A DNA stretch of 64,000 nt from Toxorhynchites rutilus septentrionalis (Eukaryota; Arthropoda; Insecta; Diptera; Culicidae): the NCBI RefSeq assembly GCF_029784135.1, contig NC_073745.1, positions 309,821,258-309,885,257 on the forward strand, read 5' to 3'. The notes beneath the pieces are model-generated. The model was not told where the DNA came from, did not search any database, and saw nothing but the letters and a program-made list of their open reading frames with translations. The translations under genes and the position numbers were made by a program. Within the stretch, counting starts at the first letter, position 1; each line of letters opens with the position of its first letter. Of this stretch, positions 1-11,065 are shown piece after piece.

Positions 1-318
1 AACTGAATGCTTTCTAATTTGAAATAAAAAGTGTGTCAAAAAAAGTACCAGTTGAATACGTATATTTTACATTTCATTAGATGCTGTAGTAAGAAAAAAA
101 ATCATTGCGGCCCGCGGCTATAATGAAAATTCTAATGCGGCCCGTATCATGTCTGTACCTGGCCACCACTGACTTAAACATTCGTTTTTTTTTCATTCAA
201 AACTGTTTAATTAATTTAACTGTTTTCTCCAGCACATCTTTTCGTCCCATTGGTCCGTTTACCAAGCAATCGATCGTGGGTCAATCTCAAGACTTTCCAT
301 TGATTATCCTTTTTCAAA
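1..318. other. No gene seen
   Basis: AT-rich sequence with no coding region, repeat or regulatory site that I can support. Confidence 0.5.
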
Positions 319-356
319 GCTAGAGGCGAATGAATTTTGTAGTTTATAGCCTCTGT
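319..356 (+). repeat. Mini-retroposon, interrupted by a SINE
   Basis: A short sequence beginning CTAGAGGCGAATGAA and ending GCCTCT. AGAGGC and GCCTCT can pair around a loop of about 20 nt. The same unit, with an A-rich tail, occurs at 16387-16441, 24070-24124 (reverse) and 55910-55970. Here a Feilai-type SINE has inserted at its 3' side, and the end GCCTCTGT is repeated after the SINE. This copy has diverged in the loop. Confidence 0.6.
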
Positions 357-632
357 GTGCTCCCGTGGCCGAGTGGTTAGCGTCCCACACTACCATGCCG
401 GGGGTTCGGGTTCGATTCCCGTTCTGGTCGGGGGATTTTTCGTCAAAAAAAATTTTTCCGGCTTGCACTGTGGTCACGCGTATTCTAGAGCTTGCCACTC
501 CAGAGTACAGTTAAGGCGTGTTATTCGGCATAGAAATCTCAAACAAGTATTACTAATAAAAATGACGCGAGTAATGCTACGTTGAGAAGGCAAAAGTTCC
601 ACTGGAACGTTAGAGCCATCCAAGAAGAAGAA
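357..632 (+). mobile_element. Feilai-type tRNA-derived SINE, copy 1
   Basis: A complete tRNA-headed SINE of 276 bp. The head has a Pol III A box (TGGCCGAGTGGTTAGCG) and a B box (GGTTCGATTCC) and folds as a tRNA-like region of about 80 nt. The body and tail motifs (CGCGTATTCTAGAGCTTGCC, GACGCGAGTAATGCTACGTT, GGAACGTTAG) recur in the copies at 14205-14877 and 52687-52950. The tail ends in AAGAAGAAGAA. An 8-bp target duplication GCCTCTGT flanks it at 349-356 and 633-640. The family name comes from recollection of the Aedes Feilai family. The tRNA-derived SINE call itself rests on the boxes and the duplication. Confidence 0.88.
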
Positions 633-640
633 GCCTCTGT

Positions 641-3218
641 AATAGAAAAATCAATCAATTAGTCTAACGGGACTAACAAAAGGCTGGCCAAATTCAACTG
701 GTTTTATAGGAATTAGACATAGTGTATGTTCCCGGCGTGGAGCAACTTTAAGTAATTAAAAATGGAAAAAAAACTTGGTTATTTTCATTATAATACATGA
801 GAAATCAGTCTTTTGATTCATTTTTGTGGGCGTAACCGTGGTTAATGAAGTCCATTCATTACCCACATTGAATAATTTAGATCTTCAATATACGCCAACC
901 AGTTCTGAATAAAATATCCGCGACGCTTAGATCTCTATTCTAGTCTATTCTTGCTTTCACAGCATGCTAATTTTCAACGTAATGATAGCTCGCAACTCAC
1001 ACTTCTTTATGAACCATAACTTGTAATTGAAGCACAATGATAAAAAATAATTGTAACTGTAAATAATTGGCTTTTTTTTTTCTTCGGTAAGTCGCTTCTC
1101 ATTTGCGATACAATAATTTAATTTCGATTAGAAAATACCAAACGAAGTCCACCGTAGGAGCAACGGTCCCCTCCCGACCAATTGCGAAATATGCACATAA
1201 ACCATAAGACACACCATAAGGACACATTGCGTTCCCCCCGCTGACTAGCGCAGACAGCGTGGGACGCATCCGGAACCGGTGCCAATGAAGCGAGATGGAA
1301 ATAAAATCAACCTTATTAAATTATGTGAAATTTGAAAATGCCAAACTGGAGGGGGCAGAACTTTGTTCCGGGACGGGGCTGCCTGCCTGCAAGAATGTAA
1401 TCAAAACAAGTGGCATACACACTAGCACTCGAGAAAGATGAGTCTCATTTTCACCTCCTTCGGAGAGTTTACGGAGCTACTCCGAGCGAAGGAGGCACAC
1501 AACAAATGAAGGAATATCCTTCGAAGCAATGGCATTCATAAACATCTCAAATGTCACCAGCCAGCGCAGAAGATCCCGAATCGCGAGACGATGGCGAAGG
1601 AAGGATGATAAAAATATATAGTTCAATAAATTTTCGAGATAATTTTCCCATTTGTACATTATTGTGATTTGCGAAAATTGTGCGTTGGTTCCGTGATTTT
1701 TTCAGCAATGTTTTTTTTGCTGCCGACAAGACACTGTCTATTAGAACATAATAAAAATAGTTACTCACTTCCTGTTTACCAACGCCCTAAAATTAATTGT
1801 GGAATGTTCAAATGGAATATTTATACAAGCCACAATTGGGTCATCTTTTATGTGCACAAGGCGAAAACACAAATTTTCTGTTAGGGTAACTTCCCCCAGA
1901 AGTCTAATGTAATAATTTTCACGGCCAAGGCTAATGCTTTAACTGTTACCTATTTGTATAAATCGGAGAACAAATCTAGTGGTGGAATAGGATTTCGAAG
2001 CCGTCAGTCAGTCAGTCATCAACAGGTTTGTACTTCGAAAACGGAGCGCACTTTGCAAAAGCAGCCAAAACCCCTCCTTTCGTCTGTCTGAGACAACATT
2101 CCGCAGGTTCTTCTGGAGAAGGTTGCCAATATCCTGCGGTAGCGGAAGCAGAGCCATTCCAAAGGGGACATGAACGGAGGGTAAAACGCACTTTTCGAGC
2201 AAGTGTTGAAACATGCGCGTGTGTAATAGCTCGTAAAAAAGATACAAGTTGCGAGAGATTGTTTTTCCCGAAATGACGACGCAGAAAAAGGGGATGCACC
2301 CTTGCTCATGCCAGAGCGTAACTGCATTTGGGGGAGGGTGCCACCGATAGGTCCAACGACGCTCAGACGCACTTGTCATTCGAAGCATAACTCCGATAGG
2401 GAACTTCAAGGACACGAGCCAAGTCAGATTTCAGCGCTTCTCGAATAGCGGTACATTTCATTATATAGGTACGTGTGTTGGGTAGCAAACGCACAACAAA
2501 GGGAGAAAATCGATTGAAGCGGCTCGCTAATGAGGGGGTAATTTACCCTTCATGTTTCGATTTAACCGCTCGAGTGCAGGTGAAAATCAGTGGTCAACGA
2601 CTGCTCGACACAACACATTGCTCGTTTCTCGAGGATACTTGTGCAAGAAGGATAACAATTACCGTTACTTCTTACATATTTAGCGAGGAAAAATGAAGTC
2701 GTGAGCCTTTTAATACTTGTTTCCTATTGCAGGGCATTTTTCTGATGGTGCTTCTCTGTGTATTCACCCATTAGAGCGAAAACAGTTTTGGTCCGCACGG
2801 TCAAATACATCAATGGACATCTTGCTGGGGGCCACAAGTACCGTCAATTACAGGTTCATTGTTTTATGCCTAAGTCAAGTCTTTTCGGGGCAGCAAATAG
2901 TCTGCTAAAAAGGCAAGTGCTGCCAGCTTTATCTTCTGGGCTTTTTGGTTATGCAGCAATTATTGATGATAATTTCTATTTTAATTACTAATGCATTTGT
3001 ACTATCACTGACCACAATTTATGACTATTTCAATAGCACAAAGTGTTCAATATAGTTAGAATAATCAATATAATACTATTAATAATACTATTTTTATGTA
3101 ATCGGTCAACCTGATGAAAACAATGCTAAATGAAACAACATAATGCAATTTATACTGATGATTCCGATTTTTAATATTTAACTCAATTTTTGAGTAACGA
3201 TTTTTTTGCAAAAAAACA
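641..3218. other. Long stretch without supported genes
   Basis: No coding region has convincing similarity to a known family. Several overlapping ORFs of 60-135 codons lie at 2008-2696 on both strands, but they overlap each other and have no consistent coding signal. A TATAAAT at 1957-1963 is followed by a run of TCAG repeats at 2004-2018. The spacing of about 48 bp is too long for a standard TATA/initiator pair. Confidence 0.45.
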
Positions 3219-3636
3219 GGAAGTGGGTTATATCTATGGTATAACTGCAAGGGTGACGTAGGACTATCGTTGATTTAGAGATCATTTGTATGAAGTTGAA
3301 TCTGAATTCATTCTGAATGAATGAATATTTGGAGAACTTCGAAAACGAGAGCGTTACGTTGGAGGCACAAGGTTTTATGCATCCAATATTGGATACGGAA
3401 ATATCCTACTGATGGGGAAGAATAATCTTCAGAAGCTATCCTGTTGATTGCGATTGATTGAAAAATCACAAAACCTAATGTATTTGATCACAGTGTTACA
3501 TGGATAGAAAACATTCAAATAAACTCTTTCACATGAATGTATTCCTAAATTCCTAGAGGAACTGGCAGATTATTTTCCGGATCTTTCTCGATCCAAACGG
3601 CTGCTTCGAGATCTTCCCGGGGAACCGTTTGTAGCA

Positions 3637-3717
3637 TCACTCTCCTCCTGATGGATTCCCTTCTGGCCTAAGGTGCACAAACAGGCTCTTGGTGACACCG
3701 TTCATCCGCGCTTTCAT
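3637..3717 (-). CDS. Conserved 26-codon micro-ORF of family A
   Basis: Starts at an ATG about 60 nt downstream of the predicted transcription start of family A and reads MKARMNGVTKSLFVHL before ending at TGA after 26 codons. The copy at 37549-37629 encodes the same peptide, although surrounding bases differ between the copies. No known family is recognised. It may simply be the start of a longer ORF now closed by a stop, or conservation may reflect recent common origin. Translation is not shown. Confidence 0.3.
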   Translation of the reverse strand: MKARMNGVTKSLFVHLRPEGNPSGGE

Positions 3718-3775
3718 GATAAATGAAGAGCTTCACCACAACAGCGACAACATGCTCCAATCGCTGTTCAATTAG

Positions 3776-3811
3776 AACTGAGTGGATTTCCGAGCGGCGC
3801 TCGCTTATATA
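3776..3811 (-). promoter_or_regulatory. TATA box plus initiator of family A, copy 1
   Basis: On the minus strand TATATAAG (3804-3811) is followed by TCAGTT (3776-3781). The first T of the TATA box is 32 bases upstream of the initiator A, which is the canonical arthropod Pol II spacing. The same arrangement is kept in copy 2 at 37688-37723. Confidence 0.6.
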
Positions 3812-4055
3812 CCGATTGATGATTTCAATAGCCTATTTTGAAAGCAAATTTAAGACTATTGAAACAAGTTTTTGGATCAGAAAGTAACAAGTATAGAACG
3901 CGTAGACATTTTATCTTTCGAATGAAGTGTTTATCATACCATTTCGTTCAGTTGTTTAGGAGCTATTAACACTCAAAATCTCGGTCTTCGGCGTAACGCT
4001 TTCGTTTTCGAAACTTTGATTTTACACCCCAGTATAGAAATGAAAGACGTAGTCC

Positions 4056-5479
4056 TACGTCAAAAAGGTCAATGATTGTGAATACGCTTCTATAAAAAAT
4101 CAGTCGTACTTCAAATCGGTCATACGATAATGACAATTGTAATTTTGGGTATCTGCCATCTTCTGAAACACAGATAAACTGTGGTAATTGCGGGATTTCG
4201 GAATTTTTGCTGTGAAGGGCATATATAAGAGATAGCGTGATGTACGTTATCTTATTGAGGTAGACCTGTTTTTTCACATTACCCCACAAAAATGACCCAA
4301 AGATGTTAAACCGCCTGATCTTGAGTCTAATGGGTTAATCACGCGAAATTTTTCGTTCGTTGAATGTTTCTTTCAATATATTCATTGTGGTACACGCGAT
4401 GTGACAGTTTGCACCGTCTTAGTTCTGTCACATCAGGAGCCTTCAATTGTGATATAGAAAAGTCAGAGATATTTGATCACCATGAATATCATTGTTTAGA
4501 AAAATGGGCCAACGATTCCACCAACCTATGAAGCGCACCAAACGCACCATAAAAAGTCTCTGACGATGCATGTTATCTTGTAGGATGAAAGTGGTGCTCA
4601 AACTGTTCGTAGTTGCTCGTATTAATTACTCTGATGACCGATTATGTCGACTGCAAGATGAAGGAAGATTGAGATGATAATTTCCAACTGAACCATTACC
4701 CTGATTTCTGTACTTTTTGGTTTATCAGATTCTAAAATATCCGTAATGAATATTCTGGGATACTTAGTGAAAATGAGCACTGTATCATAGTCTACATAAA
4801 AAGGCTCTTCGATCTGCACTTGCATATTGCTTGCTTTCTCTTTCGGTCATTATCTATCTATTCTAAAGCGATTCGCGTTATCGGAGGTACATTGTCGACA
4901 TTTATTAAATACTAACTGACCCAACAAACTTCGTCCCACCAAAAATTTGTTTTTTGTTATCAATACCTTCAAACATTCACGTTTTCTTACTATGAGTAAG
5001 TTCATGAGTCCAATCACAGAACTGTTCATTGATTGATCTTCTATTCGTCTACGTTGAATTTACTTTTTACTATAAAATTCCTAGTATTTCTAACAAAACT
5101 CATCATTATGATATCAGATTATTTTCAGACACAATTCTCGTTCAAGATTTTTCAACCACTTGTAAATAACAAGTTTTCCTCCGTTACATAGAATAAATGT
5201 TTAATACAGAAAAGATTATAGAATAAAAACAACCCTAAATCGGACAATTACTTCCTCGAGTTCTGCTCTTATCAACACATCTGGCGATCCTTGTTTTTGG
5301 TATAGATAGAAGAAGATATAGGAGTGCGTTTCATCGCATGAAAATTCATCTTCAGTTTTGAACAAAGGTCAATTTCGCTAGCGCAAACATTAAATACTAA
5401 CAAACAGCACTTGTCACTATGTAATTGTAGAACATATGTCATACCATTATTGAAACATTTCTCATACCTAAAAACCCTC
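4056..5479. other. Non-coding, with small repeat fragments
   Basis: No gene seen. Positions 4690-4775 share a CCTGATTTCTGTACTTTTT-type sequence and the following 60 bases with 16934-17125, so both belong to one dispersed repeat. Positions 4912-4940 on the minus strand resemble a Helitron 3' end (GGGTCAGTTAGT in place of GGGTCAGCTAGT). Confidence 0.5.
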
Positions 5480-5917
5480 ACATCCCAAATTGTGCTTGAT
5501 TAACTTTCGAGTTATGCAGAAATTTGTGTTTCATTTGTATGGCAGCCCCCCCTTAGAGAAGGGGGTGGAGAGTCTAACCATCATAGAAACATTTATTGCA
5601 CCCGAAAACCTCAATATGCCCAATTTGGTTTCACTTGCTTGATTAATTCTCGAGTAATTCAGAAATTTGTGTTTCATTTGTATGGCAGCCTCCTCTTAGA
5701 GAAGGGGGTGGAGAGTGTAACCATCATAGAAATATTTATTGCACCCTAAAACATCAACATGCTTAATTTGGTTCCATTTGCTTGATTAGTACTCGAGTTA
5801 TGCAGAAATTTGTGTTTCATTTGTATGGCAGTCTCCCCTTAGAGAGGGAGGTGGAGAGTCTAACCACCATAGAAACATTTATTGCACCCTAAAACCTCAA
5901 TATGCCTAATTTGGTGT
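5480..5917 (+). repeat. 143-bp tandem repeat, about three copies
   Basis: The motif AAATTTGTGTTTCATTTG starts at 5520, 5663 and 5806, giving a constant period of 143 bp. Each unit also has TATGGCAG, a C-rich/G-rich pair around TTAGAGA, GGTGGAGAGT.TAACCA and ATTTATTGCACC. The copies differ at scattered bases. No coding capacity is seen. Confidence 0.92.
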
Positions 5918-6990
5918 TTTTCATGTTTTTTGAATGTTTCAAACACATAGTCCTAACTCTTATTTACCCATATGTCTATATATTTTTTTTATATGAAGAA
6001 AACATTGCTATAATATATGAACATATGAGAATATGGAATATGTAATCCAGGACACACTTCCGAAATTAGTCAATGTGGTAGGCATCGTGTTCTATCAGGG
6101 CAATGGCAAACTTCATGTCTCTTTGACAACACGGCAGATTATTTTGGAGCCTGGCGACAACAGCTAAACTAATCAAAAATTTGCTTCATCGCTTAAATAC
6201 AATTTTCGATAAAACAGTAGAACACATTTTCAACAGAGCATTGATTATGAAAATAGAGTTTAATTTTTCGTAAGCGTTGTTAGTATGTAAGTCTTACCAT
6301 AATGAAATGGCAATGAAAGTCTACATATGGCACAAATTGCGCATGATCTGTCAAAACAAATTCGCTGAAAATCCAAACTATACGAAAAAAACAAATCATC
6401 CGTTATATCTGCCTGTAAAAATGATGCATTTGTTTTCCCAAAAATCGACACGAACTTTCCAGACAACCCAATATCAACTATCCTGATTTCTTTCTGATTT
6501 TTATTTTCATTCTTCCTGATTTTTGGAAAATATAGTTGACTACTCTACGAAATTATTGCCAGCGCGAGAGAATTAACCCTTTAGTTCAAATATTTGGTAG
6601 CACTGACAAGGACCAATGAATAAATCTTTGAACTGAAGAGCTAATTTTAGCAGATTGTATGATAAACCTTCAACAATTAGATGTAGAGTAGTGCGGGGCA
6701 AAAGTGCGCATTGGCCTTTTTGAAGCAAACGAGCATAAAAATTCGACAACAGTGTATTCGTTTGATACATTATTATACCTTTAGGTTACTTATATTAACT
6801 TACCTAAAATAACTGGAAAGTTCGAAACTACACTGTCAAGGAAACCTTCATTCTATAGTAGATGATAGTGCGTATTCGTTTTTGTGAAAAAGTTCAAGCC
6901 CTTTTTTTCAAAAATCCAATAAGTTAAAAAATTGCTTGTGGGGCAAAAGTTCGCAACAGAGTTTTGCTCTGAAAAAATTTTTTAAAATGT
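5918..6990. other. Non-coding; possible left end of the pogo-like relic
   Basis: No gene seen. At 6688-6715 and 6938-6955 the sequence repeats GGGGCAAAAGT.CGCA, which resembles the G-rich inverted repeats of the pogo-like elements at 43257 and 50854. I could not find a matching right end beyond 7490. Confidence 0.4.
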
Positions 6991-7041
6991 TTTGAACCAA
7001 ATTTTGAACGGAACCCACAAGAAGAAATCTGATTTGAAGAA

Positions 7042-7486
7042 ATGCACTCCAGAAATGCTGAAATGGCTCGACAGAGGCTTCGGGAGGGAGTTACGAAGTG
7101 TCGGATTGAGGCAGACCTCACTATTTCTGAATCGGGTCTGATGAAGAGGCTCATATCAGTGAGTGATTCAGGATTTGAATCATTTTTTATTGACATTTCT
7201 ACTTCTGCTAGGGCGGTTCGGACAAGTATTTACTAGTGAGCAGTCTGAGGATCTAGCGAGCCACTGCAGAGCACTGGCTTTCCATGGTATGACCCTCAAA
7301 GATTTACGTCGTCTGGCGTTTGATTTTTCGGAAGCCAACAACCTCCAGAACGAATTCAACCAAGTTGCAAAACTGGCAGGAAGAGATTTGGATTCTAGCT
7401 TCATGAGGAACCATCGTCTGTCTCTTCGAACCCCACAACGGAGCTCCAAGGCAAAGCGTCGGAATCCTCAGAACCGAAATCCAAGA
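7042..7486 (+). pseudogene. pogo/Tigger-like transposase fragment
   Basis: Two ORF segments in different frames give the N-terminal half of a pogo-type transposase of the CENP-B/jerky kind. The first (from 7042) resembles a psq-type helix-turn-helix, with REGVTKCRIEADLTISESGL followed by MKRL. The second (7200-7486) resembles the Tc5/CENP-B helix-turn-helix, with GRFGQVFTSEQSEDLASHC, GMTLKDLRRLAFDFSEANN, then AGRDLDSSFMRNH and LSLRTPQ. The DDE catalytic domain is absent. A possible 53-nt intron (7159-7211, GTGAGT to CTAG) lies between the segments, but the two exons would then be one base out of frame, so decay or a frameshift is also needed. AATAAA follows at about 7498. The family call is by pattern recall. 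Confidence 0.75.
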
Positions 7487-7695
7487 TGAGGAAGAAAAAT
7501 AAACAATTGCTTAAAAATAATTAAAAATTAATTTCAAATGAAAAATGTTTTTAGTTTCACCATGCATCCAATTCAATGACGGTTATGTTTCGTTTACGTT
7601 TATGTTTTCACAATGAACTTCAAACAATATATATTTTTTTCAACAATGAGTTTCAAATAAATCAAGTGAAGGTAACTATGTATTTATAAATATGA

Positions 7696-7947
7696 TCTAT
7701 ATTAATAAAAATGATTTGGTGTATGTTCCTCACGATTTAGCTCAATAACGGTGCAACGGATTTAAACAATCAGTGTCAGGATTGATGCGTCTTAGTCTGC
7801 ATCAGGTTTATATGTCAAAAAAAACCCATTATATACCGCGAGTATAGATTATGTACATAAAAAAATTTCTGACGGAACTTGAGTGTTCGAAATGATTTAT
7901 ATCAACATATCAATTGTGGCTGGGACAAAGTTCGCCGGGTCAGCTAG
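7696..7947 (+). mobile_element. Short non-autonomous Helitron
   Basis: Starts TCTATATTAATAAAAATG after an A and ends GGGTCAGCTAG before a T. That is the Helitron pattern of a 5' TC, a 3' CTRR and insertion between A and T without a target duplication. It is 252 bp long with no coding capacity. The same 3' end is found reversed at 30537-30575 and, mutated, at 4912-4940. Similar ends are common in insect Helitron families. Confidence 0.7.
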
Positions 7948-9690
7948 TTTGTTAATTAAAACGAATTCTGTTTTAAATGTTGGACATTTTCAGATATGTT
8001 AATATATGTGATCTACACTCGACAAAAATAGAGAGGAGAGGTGCAGTACCGACATTCTATACGCCGTCCTCCCGCATACCGTTAAAGTTGATTGTGGTAG
8101 TGGTCTGGATCGATATTAGCGCTTCGATAGGTTCTGACGTCAGTTACGTCCGAGAAGTGTCGACCATCTAACAGAACATGGTCGTGCTGGGATTCTGTTA
8201 GATTTGGTGATCTCCAAGTGTATCGATGAAGCAATTTGTGCTGAAAGAAGGTGCTACGAGTCTGATGATCGATCAATGATGTACGCTGTACATACCAGCT
8301 ACCGGTTTGAACTCCTTCTCTTTACCAATCTGAGCGTTGAAATATCTGAAGTTACTGCCTTTCAAAAACACCTCATAATTATAGAGGTTGTGTCTTGAAC
8401 ACGACCGCATTATTCACGTGAGACTACGAAGTTATTTTATTCAAATCGCTTGATCATCACTTTGGATATTATTTTTCTCCATCAAGCAGCGGCATGAAAA
8501 CCAATGCGATGCATTCGAGGTACATTCGAGGCGTGATATTTGGCGTAGAAATCTCAACTAAGAAGTGTATCGGAAAGTAATCTCAAACTTTAAAAAATAA
8601 AAAAAGATACACTGTCCAAAGAATATTTTTAGCGAGCTATTAGTGAGCTCGCTAAAAATATTCTTAAAAAAATATTCTTCTTAAAATGTATGCCACAGTT
8701 CCCTAAGGCGCGGGTTTCAATTCAGCTTTCGCTCCTGATACAGAATCCATGTCGTTTTTATCTCCCGAGAACTCCCAAAAATAGATAGCTTTTGTGGAAA
8801 TGGAAGACGCATAACAATTTGTGGCTTTTTTGGAATATGCTTCTTTTTCCCAAAAATGATGAAGAAAGACCATCGTTGAAATCGTTAATCACGATGATAC
8901 TACAGGTTAATTGTTTGGACTGGTTTCCTTACAGATAACAGACGCTACCCAGATTAGTTTTGTATTCTGCAGAAGCGAGGATGTATCATCGCCATATTTC
9001 CGCGCACCAGACGGCATGAAAATCGACGCGGTGTCTCTCAACCTTCAAGTTGAGGTTGCGGAAAATTGAACCTCTGTTCGCGTTATATTTCGGATACAAC
9101 ACCATCGACCTTCTGAAATGATTTTGTCCTTACACTTTGTATTGAGCGAAACCGCTATGTGTGTTATATACATTAGGAAGGACCGTTGTCCTCTCGCTAG
9201 CTGGAGTGAGATTGTGTATCTGTAATCGCGTCATATTTCTACTCAATGAGTTAAAAACGGAAAGATTCGTAGAGATTTGTAAGTGAAATGCCGATTTGGT
9301 TGGTATGCAAATCATCAAAATACATTCGTTGAAACATTTTTTTAGAAAAACGTGACATGTTTTCCAATGACTGTAATTTTTGACTGGACCATTGTTTTAT
9401 ACAAAATAATTGTAAAGTGTGTAAAAAGTGTTCGCGATTTTTATCATTTGTTCTTCAATCAGCACATCGAGCCTATCATCGGATCTTACCAAGCAATGTA
9501 AGTGAAAAAAAATCAAAGAACAGAAAATATCCCCGTCTTCTAATAAAGCCAATTTTACTTTATATTTTTACAAAGCTTTCAATTGATTCAAGGGATACTA
9601 TGGTCAAACAGGGACACGATTGAAAAAGACGAATCAAAAACCGAGAAAAAAGATGAACCAGCCTTTCATGTGATCGCTAATATTTGAGCG
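7948..9690. other. Non-coding, with a SINE scrap and a hairpin
   Basis: No gene seen. Positions 8515-8570 (GCGTGATATTTGGCGTAGAA then ATCTCAACTAAG) match the middle of the Feilai-type SINE without its head or tail. A 20-nt inverted repeat is listed separately at 8619-8665. Confidence 0.5.
8619..8665. repeat. Perfect 20-nt inverted repeat, 7-nt loop
   Basis: Positions 8619-8638 are the exact reverse complement of 8646-8665 (GAATATTTTTAGCGAGCT core). No transposon terminal sequence or target duplication is apparent. Confidence 0.9.
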
Positions 9691-9921
9691 GCTCAGAATG
9701 CAAGGAGTGTAAGTGACTTGATCGATTTCTCTTCATCAACTTTTTATTTAGTTAATAACTCAACTGCAAAAACGTTCCAATTTAAGTTTGCTATGAGGTT
9801 CTGACCTATCTTCCACATTTTCAAATATAGCTGGGAATGTATTTGCAGCTAAGTTATGACCAAAAGAGAGAGTCGATGTAGAGAAATCGATCAAATCACT
9901 TACACCCCTTTCATTCTAAGC
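9691..9921. mobile_element. MITE-like foldback element (231 bp)
   Basis: The left arm 9691-9740 and right arm 9872-9921 are inverted copies of about 50 nt with a few mismatches, sharing AGTGTAAGTGA.TTGATCG and GATTTCTCT. There is no coding capacity. The target duplication could not be defined. Confidence 0.8.
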
Positions 9922-10059
9922 CCCTTGTTTAACAGTGAACAAGGTTTGAATGAATCGATGAAGTAGATAACTAGAAATCTGAGCCTTCTGCCAACTTCAT
10001 TTTTTGAACAAATTATTGTTTCTTTTTTATTTTTTGAAAAAAAAAATATATATGGACAA

Positions 10060-10150
10060 CACAGAGAGAGAGGGGTACAATCAATGTCCACGTTTGTCCA
10101 CGTAGGGAGAGGGGGTGTCAAAAGTCGTGCATTTTCTGTCATTGCTCAGT
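10060..10150. repeat. Dispersed repeat fragment
   Basis: TGTCCACGTTTGTCCACG followed by a GGGAGAGGGGGTGTC stretch. A related segment lies at 26499-26540 (TGTCCACGTTTGTTCACG then GAGAGGGGGT). Probably pieces of one transposon family that I cannot name. Confidence 0.45.
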
Positions 10151-10554
10151 AACGTCCGATTGGTCGAAGTTGGAGACAAATTGGTGGGTTGATGGCAAAT
10201 CCATGCTTAAGAATACAATTCACGCCTTTCTGGCCCAATCCGGGGTCGGTAGAACCGGATTTTCGTTCACTTGTTGGCAGATCCTACAGGGAACACTCAT
10301 TGCCATACTTTGTAATTATTCGTTTCACACTACCCGGTCAAATTTTGATTTTTTTCACGATTTGATTACATGTTATTTCTCGATGCTCCAATGAGCAAAG
10401 CTTTTTTTTTAGTTTCCAATTCGATTCGCGGCATATCGAAAACATCTTTGCAAACGTAAACAAGTGAGCTGCTGTTATGTTTTTGGCAAGTAAACAAGGC
10501 ATGCTATGAATACACGTCCAGAGAATATGCACCTGAGTGTGAGTAATAACGTAT

Positions 10555-10650
10555 GAAATAAATACTGATAAAAATTACGCAAGTAATGCGACGTTGAGAC
10601 GGTGATGTTCTCTAGGAACGTTTACAAAGAAGAAGAAGAAGAAGAATCAG
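10555..10650 (+). mobile_element. 3' fragment of a Feilai-type SINE
   Basis: Contains AATACTGATAAAAATTACGC, AAGTAATGCGACGTTGAGAC, GGAACGTTTA and an (AAG)n tail, matching the SINE 3' third. The head is missing. Confidence 0.75.
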
Positions 10651-11065
10651 CATTAAGATAAACCGTTGACTGCTTGCTGGCTGGAGCGAGACTGTGTGAT
10701 ATAAACCGTGAATAAGTTGCAAGCGGGCGGAGAATAAATTTCATAGAATGAATACTGCATTTGCATTTCGAGTCACATGTGGATCACGCGACAGATCCGC
10801 AGAGATATATAAAGAGTGTGCCTCAACCCTATAATAGTTGCTCGTGTTTGACAGCACGGGTGGGTAAGCTCAAAAATTGTATGAGGAAATAGGATTTGTT
10901 TCAATTTTCGTCAATTCAAAACATTTACAAAATAGAGAATTGTAATATCAATCAATTCTTAGAAAATTTCGTAATTTCTAACGTTTCACCAAGAAGCCCG
11001 GTTGGTATGTAAATCTTCCGTACCCGTTCGCAACAAAAACTGTTATTGTTCTATTTTATTGTTTT
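10651..11065. other. No gene seen
   Basis: AT-rich, with no supported feature. TATATAAAGAG at about 10805-10815 resembles a TATA box, but no matching gene follows at the expected distance. Confidence 0.4.

Larger units (their letters stand above)
3219..4055 (-). repeat. Repeat family A, copy 1 (about 0.84 kb)
   Basis: The left end contains GTGGGTTATATCTATGGTAT and GTGACGTAGGACTATCG. The right end has CGTAGTCCTACGTCA, which is the inverted form of part of the left end, so the element is bounded by short inverted repeats. It is collinear with the ends of the 3.1-kb copy at 34857-37976, including a block TTCAATCAATCGCAATCAAC-like sequence, AATAAACTCTTTC, and GGAACTGGCAGATTATTTT. The minus strand carries a TATA/initiator promoter (3776-3811) and a 26-codon ORF (3637-3717). 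I do not recognise the class. It could be a TIR element or a fragment of a retroelement 5' region. Confidence 0.6.

Noticed and set aside
357..440. tRNA-like sequence that could be called a tRNA gene
   Set aside because: It is the head of a SINE with a conserved body, A-rich tail and target duplication. The same holds for 14211-14285 and 52690-52765.
2008..2480. Histone-like resemblance (an LKFPIG segment on the minus strand like H2A, and an H3-like nucleotide pattern on the plus strand)
   Set aside because: The two readings lie on opposite strands over the same bases and each needs several gaps. Chance similarity is more likely than a degenerate histone gene.
5480..5917. CRISPR-like array
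   Set aside because: The units are contiguous 143-bp tandem copies without short repeats and unique spacers, and the window is eukaryotic.
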